A DNA stretch of 64,000 bases. Source: Uloborus plumipes. Lineage: Eukaryota; Arthropoda; Arachnida; Araneae; Uloboridae. The DNA is taken from contig JAXGGA010000489.1 of the NCBI GenBank assembly GCA_038373865.1, positions 62,001-126,000 on the forward strand. The letters are read 5' to 3'. A model generated the notes under the pieces. It was not told the DNA's origin. It worked only from the letters and a program-made list of their open reading frames with translations, and made no database searches. This document shows positions 57,188-64,000 of the stretch, in pieces. Position 1 is the first letter of the stretch; each line of letters starts with the position of its first letter. The position numbers and the translations under genes are program-made.

Positions 57188-58752
57188 CACTAGGTGGCCA
57201 AAAGTATCCGGACACTTTCAAAAATTTACATTTTTAGATATAACTCGAGAAATAAGTGATCAATTGTTCTTTAACTTTAGTCATACAAAATATATTCTTC
57301 ACCGAACATTTCCAAGTTGAAATTAAATTACCCTTGCATTTGGGGGATGATAAGAAGGGGGGGTCGAAAGAAAAACCGCTTTTTGACCATAACTCTTTGA
57401 AAATAGCTCGGAATAAGCTATGCATTTCAGTAATTAATTAGAATACTATGTATAATTACTGTACAAATTCAAATGAACGTACCACTCTTACTTCCGAAGA
57501 TATGAAACATTTTTTAAAAAACGGCAATTTTATTTGAAGGGTTTTTGCTCATAACACGCAAAGTTTTTGATCAAACCTTATCAAAACTTCAGGAAAGATG
57601 GCAAAATACAAGAGAAAGAACATACTAAAACGATTTTTAAAAATATTAAAAATCCGATGAGATATGAACGTTAAAAGGAAATAATTTTGCACGGCGCATG
57701 CGCGAAAGACAGAAATTTATAACTACAAAAATATTGTAGCCTGGTGTATACTGCATCTTATAAAAAAAGTTCCAGTTGAATATCGTAAAAATTGAAAAAG
57801 ATATCAGCGATCTAGTGAGCTGTAATTCATTCATTTGCAGTCAATTCATAAATGGAGAGGGGTTGTTCACAAATAGTGTGGGGACAATCGAGCATATTTT
57901 TCAATGTTAAATTGTATACTGTTTAAAAATTTATATTTGGCATAGAAGTCACATTTCGCCCATTCGGCCAAAAAGACCTTATAAGTAGGTGGCCAAAAGT
58001 ATCCGGAGACCCCCTGAAACGTTGATTTTGAACGATGACGAAATAACCTTTATTTTAAAAATAGCTCTTTGTGGACAGACCTCACTATGTATGTATTGTC
58101 TGCGAATGAATGAAATACAGCTCACTAGACCGCTGATATCTTTTTCAATTTTCATGATATTCAACTGGAACTTTTTTTATAAGATGCAGTATATACCAGG
58201 CTACAATATTTTTGTAGTTATAAATTTCTGTCGTTCGCGCATGCTCCGTGAATTTTTTTTTTCCTTTTAACGTTCATATCTCATCGGATTTTTAATATTT
58301 TTAAAAACCGTTTTAGTATGTTCTTTCTCTTGTATTTTGTCATCTTTCCTGAAGTTTTGATAAGGTTTGATCAAAAACTCTGCGTGTTATGAGCAAAAAC
58401 CCTTCAAATAAAATTGCCGTTTTTTAAAAAATGTTTCATATCTTCGGAAGTAAGAGTGGTGCGTTCATTTGAATTTGTATAGTAATTATACATAGTATGC
58501 TAATTAATTACTGAAATGCATAGCTTATTCCGAGCTATTTTCAAAGAGTTATGGTCCAAAAGCGGTTATTCTTTCGACCCCCCTTCTTATCGTCCCCCAA
58601 ATGCAAGGGTAATTTAATTTCAACTTGGAAATGTTCGGCGAAGCCTATATTTTGTATGACTAAAGTTAAAGAACAATTGATCACTTATTTCTCCAGCTAT
58701 ATGTAAAAATGTGAATTTTTGAAAGTGTCCGGATACTTTTGGCCACCTAGTG
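57188..58752. mobile_element. Tc1-type foldback MITE, 1565 bp
   Basis: CACTAGGTGGCCAAAAGTA begins after TA (57186-57187), and its inverted copy ends at 58752 before TA (58753-58754). The arms are about 650 bp each (to about 57838, and from about 58098) and highly similar, including a shared run of 'gatgagatatgaacgttaaaagg'. A third tip-like sequence, TAGGTGGCCAAAAGTATCCGG, sits in the spacer at 57986 in left-tip orientation. The tips resemble Tc1 families. No transposase is encoded. Confidence 0.88.
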
Positions 58753-58754
58753 TA

Positions 58755-61644
58755 TAACAGAAACAGTTAGGAGAGTTGACTTATCCTCTAGTAGCCGTTT
58801 ATTCACAAAACTGTTAGATCTGTATACCACAGAGGCTATAGCTCCACACTGAGTCACTGATTGCAATCAAGATTACGGATCACTACATTCTTCATAATGA
58901 CGCTTAGTGGACAGTAAGTACGGGGGGGGGGGAGCAAATTGAGTGATAATTGCTTTGTTTTAGTAGGAAATGGATTTTCTCAGTTTAGATTTATTGTCTT
59001 ATTCAAATAAATAAATAAAAACATTTTTTTTTTGCAAATAACGTGCTCACACTGTTTAATAACATGTTCACCATGTAATCTCTATTATTCAAACTAAATT
59101 TAACACTTATATAGACTATAATATGGAAAAATCTTGCGCATATTGAACCTAAAAGCCCTAAAAATAAGCAAATTTCAGGCAAAATTTTTGACTTATCTGA
59201 GGGTGATGGAATTTTTTCACTATTTTTTCCGTAATCAGCACATAAAATACTGTTGAAACCAATAGATAAATATGCAACAATTTTTTTTATCGCGGACCTG
59301 TGTAGTAAATAAATAAAAACAAATAAATAAAGCAAATTGTCTTCGTCAAGATGCCTGTCCAATAAAGTAAAGAAAAGCATTGTGTTCAAATCAAAAATAA
59401 AGTGTAAAACCAAGTCGAACTCAACAAGATAAAAAAAAAAGGTTTTTGATATTTCCTCTGATGTGTGCGTGGAGGGGGGCGGACTACTTACTGACATACA
59501 TTTTTTTATATTTCTTTACTTTGATATCAATTTTTATTTTTCTTAGAGTAGGGACATTTTTGTCTTGGTTTTGCTTTCGGTGTATTTCTCCCTAAAAATA
59601 GGTTAATGAAAAAAAGTATTTTCATTCTCTTAATTGCTGTCCCTGTACTTCATGAAAAAAAAGCTTTTTCATGATCTTAGATACTGAGAAGTAATCATGT
59701 TTTGTTGTGAAATTCATAATACACATCTCACATTTCCTGCTGCCATTTTTTAATTACAAAATTAAAACATTTCTTACATTAGTAACATCATTAGAAATCA
59801 GCTTTATCTTTACATACTTGTAGTTTTTTTATAGTATTTTCTTAATTAATTATTTAGGAAAACACAGTAAAATGGATGTTTTCGTGGAACCTAATTATGA
59901 TTCTTTCGTAATCAAATCCTCTCATACTTCACAATTAAAACCGCTATCATCCACTTAAAAACATTTTCCAATTAAACACACAAAAATTGCTTCTTTCAGA
60001 ATTCGACAAAAATATCGACGCAATTTAATTAAAGAACAAAACAATACACTAAAGCTTCTTAGGTGATTTTTTTTGTAATTATAAAAATAACAGATTGAGC
60101 TTTGCTTTACATTTATACTTTTTATAATTAATTTTTTCAAAGTTATTCTGTCTAAAAAGTAGCAGCAAAATAATAATACTAATAATAATTGATTTAGGGA
60201 AACACTTGGTGCTTACGTTTAAACATAAAAAGATATATTTATTCAAAACAAAAGAAAAGGAAAAAAAAAGAAGAGGACATTTTTAATGAAAGCGAATTTT
60301 TGTGTACTTACGTAATTTAAATATCCCTATTTATAATTATTTCAAAGAATGAGATAGAAATACTGGCGGAAAAAGTCTATGAAATTTAATTTGATTTTCG
60401 AAAAATGTTTTGTAAAATTATTAAAAAAGAAGAAAAACGCTGAGCCTCATTTTTGTTTTCCTCATTAAAACTTTTTAAGCGGCCATGACGTAAAATTCCA
60501 TTTTTAAATGTATCACTAGGTGAAGTTAAAGCGCAGAATCTTGGAATTTAATGACAGAAGTTATATTCTAAGAAATAATTTTGTGCTAGTTATTCCATAC
60601 ATTTCACTATGTATGTAAAAAAAATCTCATTTGTTTATTCATTCACCTTTCAATTTGAAAACATCCAGATTAGTAAATTTTTCGAATTTATTCATAACTA
60701 CAATTACAATATTTTCTTAAAATACTTTCAGTCGTATTTAAAATTTAAACTTAAACAGTTTTGCAATAACATAACTTAAATTTATCTTTTTTTTATTAAA
60801 AAATAAACAGGTAATTATTTATGACACGGATATGATTTACAAACAATGTCAAAAAAAAAAAACTTTCTTTTAAATTAGCAAAATATGTATTAATATTGTT
60901 ATACTGCTGAGTCGATCAATTTATACTTGTTCTCTTTTAAGGTGAAAAAGGATTTTCAGATTAGCAAAAAATGGTCAAAAAATCGGTTATTCTTTGATGA
61001 TATTTCTAAAAACTATATGATTGAAATACATGTTATTGCTATTGTAAATAAATAGCTTTACCTGATTTGTGGTGAATTTGTATTAAAAACTAATTTAATG
61101 ATGAAATATACAACAGTAAATGTTGATTTTCTCAAAACATAATTTTACGCGTGTTAACAAATTTCATACTGCTCTAGTTTAAAAAATTATTATTTAAATT
61201 CGCTAAAAAATTTTTGCCATGTACTTAAGAAGTTTGTTAAGATTTTGTTGCGAAGGAATTTTCTAATTTATTAGCTGTGTCGAATATATTTGATATGTTT
61301 TATTGAAATATGGATATATTTTACAAAAAAAAAATGTAGATTTTAGTTTTTTCTTTTTTCTATAATTTTTGCCACTATATATAGAAAAAGTACTCCCAAA
61401 ATTTTATTTTCTGGTGTTTTATGTTCCACATTTTGCTTGTATTTTGTCATTTTGATGAAATTTCAGGCTCTAGGATTAATATAGGAAAAGTGTATAAATT
61501 CAAATTTTAAATTTAAAAAAAAATTAAATATTTCAAGAAAAATTTTTATGTGTGTTAGTGTTAGCAACATACATCTATGCTGCAAATTTCAAAAAAATGC
61601 ATTGAAAATTGCTAAAGAAAAAAAAATGATAGTCCCTTGTCGCC
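58755..61644. other. Long AT-rich non-coding stretch
   Basis: No supported gene. A G-run lies at about 58922-58931. The 164-codon minus frame at 59003-59497 is Phe/Leu/Ile-rich and looks compositional. Confidence 0.5.
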
Positions 61645-61648
61645 TTAA

Positions 61649-62563
61649 CCCTGCTACTGTGTTCGGGTCCTTTTCGACCCAAAACAGATTTCATTTGCTT
61701 ATAAATTTTCGAGTAACGTTGATATAACGTTTTAACTTCATGAATGTGTTCATTTTCATGTTATATTACACACATATTTTTTTTGTTTTGATTGAAGCAT
61801 AACCCTACTTGTCAAAAAAAAGTTTACTAATACTGTGTTCGGGTCCTTTTGGACCCATATGATTAAAAAGCATGTATCAGAGAAACAAAATAATTTTATG
61901 CTTGTTTATTTTATTCATAGTTTATGAAACAATAAATAAAACATTTGTTCATTGTTTTTGTACGTTTTTTAAATATTTTTAATGGTTATCTTCTGTTTTT
62001 CTTTCATTCATTTTTTTTCTTAATTTTTTTTCTTTCTGAATACCATTTCTTCCTTTCTATGAATTGAAATCAGTACCAGTGAAAATGTTTCAAGGTTAAC
62101 TTTCATAGAACTGCAAACTCTGCAATTATGCCAATCTGAGGGGAATTCCCTTTTACCCCCTCTCTCCGCCGCTTCCCCCGTGCATATGATTCTGTACATA
62201 AATCTGTACATCTCATACAAATGTTGTACTGTTCGTATTTCCATTTTTAACACTTCTTTTTAAGCTTAAAAATTTCTAGTAAATTTCTTAAAGTGACAGC
62301 TTACATAATTTTGTTAGTTTTCATTAGTACGAAAACTGGAATTGCTATAATATTTAAATGTTATTTATGTGTTTTCTCGGATTAAATAGGTAAAATAAAA
62401 TACAAAAATTGAGTGATTTATGTTTGGAAGTTTCTAATAAAATCAAATATAACAATTAAACTCGAAAAAATATAAAAAAAGCGGTGTTATGGAATAAATT
62501 ACATATGTTGGGTCCATTTGGACCCGAACACAGTATACGTTCGGGACGAACACAGCAGCAGGG
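61649..62563. mobile_element. piggyBac-like element, 915 bp, non-autonomous
   Basis: TTAA flanks both ends (61645-61648 and 62564-62567). The tips are CCCTGCTACTGTGTTCG and the inverted CGAACACAGCAGCAGGG, one mismatch. Subterminal copies of CTGTGTTCGGGTCC followed by TTTT-GACCC or TTT-GGACCC lie at about 61657, 61832 and (inverted) 62511-62532. A 77-codon minus frame (62020-62253) has NCRVCSS late in it, which faintly recalls the Cys-rich tail of piggyBac transposases but is too short to call. Confidence 0.85.
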
Positions 62564-62567
62564 TTAA

Positions 62568-63440
62568 AACGATGGTTTTAGTAGTTTATGTTACTAACAC
62601 TATGGTGTCCATTCTTAGGCCCGTGGGTTACATGTTGTTCTCGAAGTTACCTTCTTTTTTTCCGTATTTCTGTTCAATATCGCACATTAAAAACCATGAT
62701 TAGTCACAATGTCATTAATGTAGAATCAAACATTGAGAAATTGGTTTTTAGAAAGATGGTACAAACTTTACATGAATAAAATAAGCCTCAAGTACTAATA
62801 ATTAGACTTAGTTTGTAATATACTTGCAGTAACCATGTTTCTCCATATTACACAGAGAAAATTTTAATGTTCAACAAATTCAAGTAGATGCTTTCTCGTG
62901 AGAATCTGCTTGATATGAAGGGCGGCCGACGATTTAAAAAAATAGGATTAACACCTCTGAAACTGATAACAGCTCAAAATAAGTTATTAAGTTTTTCATT
63001 TCTTTGGAATAAACTTTTTTGGAAGGCTATTCATTTACCATACAAGAGTTTTAAAAAAGTCTTTTAAATATTGAATCAATTAGTTTTAGTTTACTGATTT
63101 TCTTTATCACTTTAAATAGCAAATAGGTTCAGACATAGAACGGTTTTGACAGCTGCTTAAATTCTACTTTTCAGGATATTGGGTTACATTATGAATTGCT
63201 TGCTTATATGAAAGTGATAATTTATAAAATCAATTAGTGTTTAATTTTACGAAAGACTCAAATTTTGCTAACTTTATTTTTAAATGTCCCAATAACTTTT
63301 AATGAATTTAGATTTTTTAACAGTAGCATTAGCATATTTTAAGTACATCCATACCTTATTCACTTAAAATATTTTAACTGAACGAAATTTTCTTTAGCAC
63401 ACAAAACAATTTGAATGATACGCAGTTGGGCAATTCCATC
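62568..63440. other. AT-rich non-coding stretch
   Basis: No supported feature. Confidence 0.5.
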
Positions 63441-63832
63441 GTTACAGACGTAACAATCGCAGACTTTGAACACACATAATTCTGGTTTGGGCTGATGAAA
63501 GTCTTCAATTTTTTTTCCTGTAGTGTAACTTGATGATGTTTATGCTACATTAAATTTGCGTGCAGATTGCTTAATTACAAAAAAATACAGAAATTAAAAA
63601 CTGCCTGTTACAGACGTAATTCACAAAACAGCAAAAACTCGACTATGTCATACAACCCTCAATATTCCTCTGAATTATACGGAAATTTTGAACTTTTTTT
63701 TTTTTAATACGTATTCTAGAGACTTCAAGCTTTCTAAAACCATAAAGATTGTGTGGCTTTTGACTGCCGAATTTGTGAAAAAAATTCATAAACTTGTTAC
63801 GGACGAAACAAAGTGGTGTTACAGACGTAACA
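63441..63832. repeat. Dispersed copies of GTTACAGACGTAAC
   Basis: The motif, which has GTTAC/GTAAC inverted halves, occurs at 63441-63454, about 63606-63619 (last bases changed), about 63795-63808 (as GTTACGGACGAAAC) and 63819-63832. This clustering looks like subterminal repeats of an element whose other end is beyond the window. Confidence 0.5.
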
Positions 63833-64000
63833 TCTCTGATTTGAAAGTAGAAAACAGTATTTTAAAGCAGGAATAAACAAAGTTTTTTTGTGCCAAAACA
63901 ATACAATAGCATTAACTAACACATTATTTGAATATTTTAAGTTATACTGTAAGTTTTAGAAAATTTGGGTAAGTCTGGGGAGTTGAGAGCATATGCCGAT
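63833..64000. other. Window edge
   Basis: No gene. 'gggtaagtctgggg' at about 63967 resembles the pogo-type tips at 50453, but its partner would lie outside the window. Confidence 0.3.

Noticed and set aside
59003..59497. 164-codon minus-strand frame
   Set aside because: It is Phe/Leu/Ile-rich and the DNA is AT-rich with A-runs. It has no domain and no exon signals that I would trust.

Overview
The window is eukaryotic nuclear DNA with no host gene that I can defend. It is strongly AT-rich, full of homopolymer runs and short chance reading frames, and packed with transposable elements. The mix points to an arthropod, possibly a chelicerate: Tc1-like, pogo-like, piggyBac-like, hAT-like and Helitron-like DNA elements, a LINE fragment with RNase H, tRNA-derived SINEs and very long foldback elements. 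That host guess is inference. The stretch is probably intergenic, or a large intron.

Layout. 1-12 kb: a possible Tc1/mariner transposase tail (1.07 kb), a foldback element broken by a GC-rich insert (2.1-3.1 kb), a tandem array of tRNA-derived units (4.26-6.34 kb) interrupted by a 417-bp TA insertion, a Helitron-like 3' end (9.36 kb), and about six 147-bp repeats (10.66-11.53 kb). 12-23 kb: a foldback element with roughly 1.4-kb arms (13.10-16.07 kb), a 5'-truncated LINE copy with poly(A) and a 12-bp target duplication (17.52-19.19 kb), a TTAA-flanked piggyBac-like element nested in another repeat (19.49-20.30 kb), and a TTAA-flanked foldback (21.51-22.88 kb). 25-42 kb: a pogo-like transposase relic (25.6 kb), a large composite whose two ends are inverted arrays of a 16-nt unit (29.9-33.6 kb) with a palindromic pair of tRNA-like sequences inside, a decayed Tc1 (33.8-35.2 kb), a hAT-like MITE (35.7 kb), and an uninterrupted Tc1-like transposase gene in a complete TA-flanked 1218-bp element (38.70-39.92 kb) that landed inside an older palindrome. 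43-64 kb: a pogo-like element with deleted transposase (43.72-45.81 kb), a 36-bp minisatellite (48.0 kb), another pogo-type relic (50.5-51.2 kb), a SINE with a perfect 15-bp target duplication (52.6 kb), a pogo-type MITE (53.6-54.8 kb), a 1.5-kb inverted-repeat element (55.4-56.9 kb), a 112-bp MITE (56.95 kb), a Tc1-type foldback MITE (57.19-58.75 kb) and a piggyBac-type MITE (61.65-62.56 kb).

How the parts relate. Only the Tc1-like transposase at 38.7 kb reads as an intact protein, and the residue expected to be its second catalytic Asp is Glu. All other coding remnants carry stops, frameshifts or deletions. Insertion order can be read in several places, because a younger element splits an older one and the pre-insertion site can be recognised. 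The most unusual structures are the foldback and composite elements. None could be matched to a database here.
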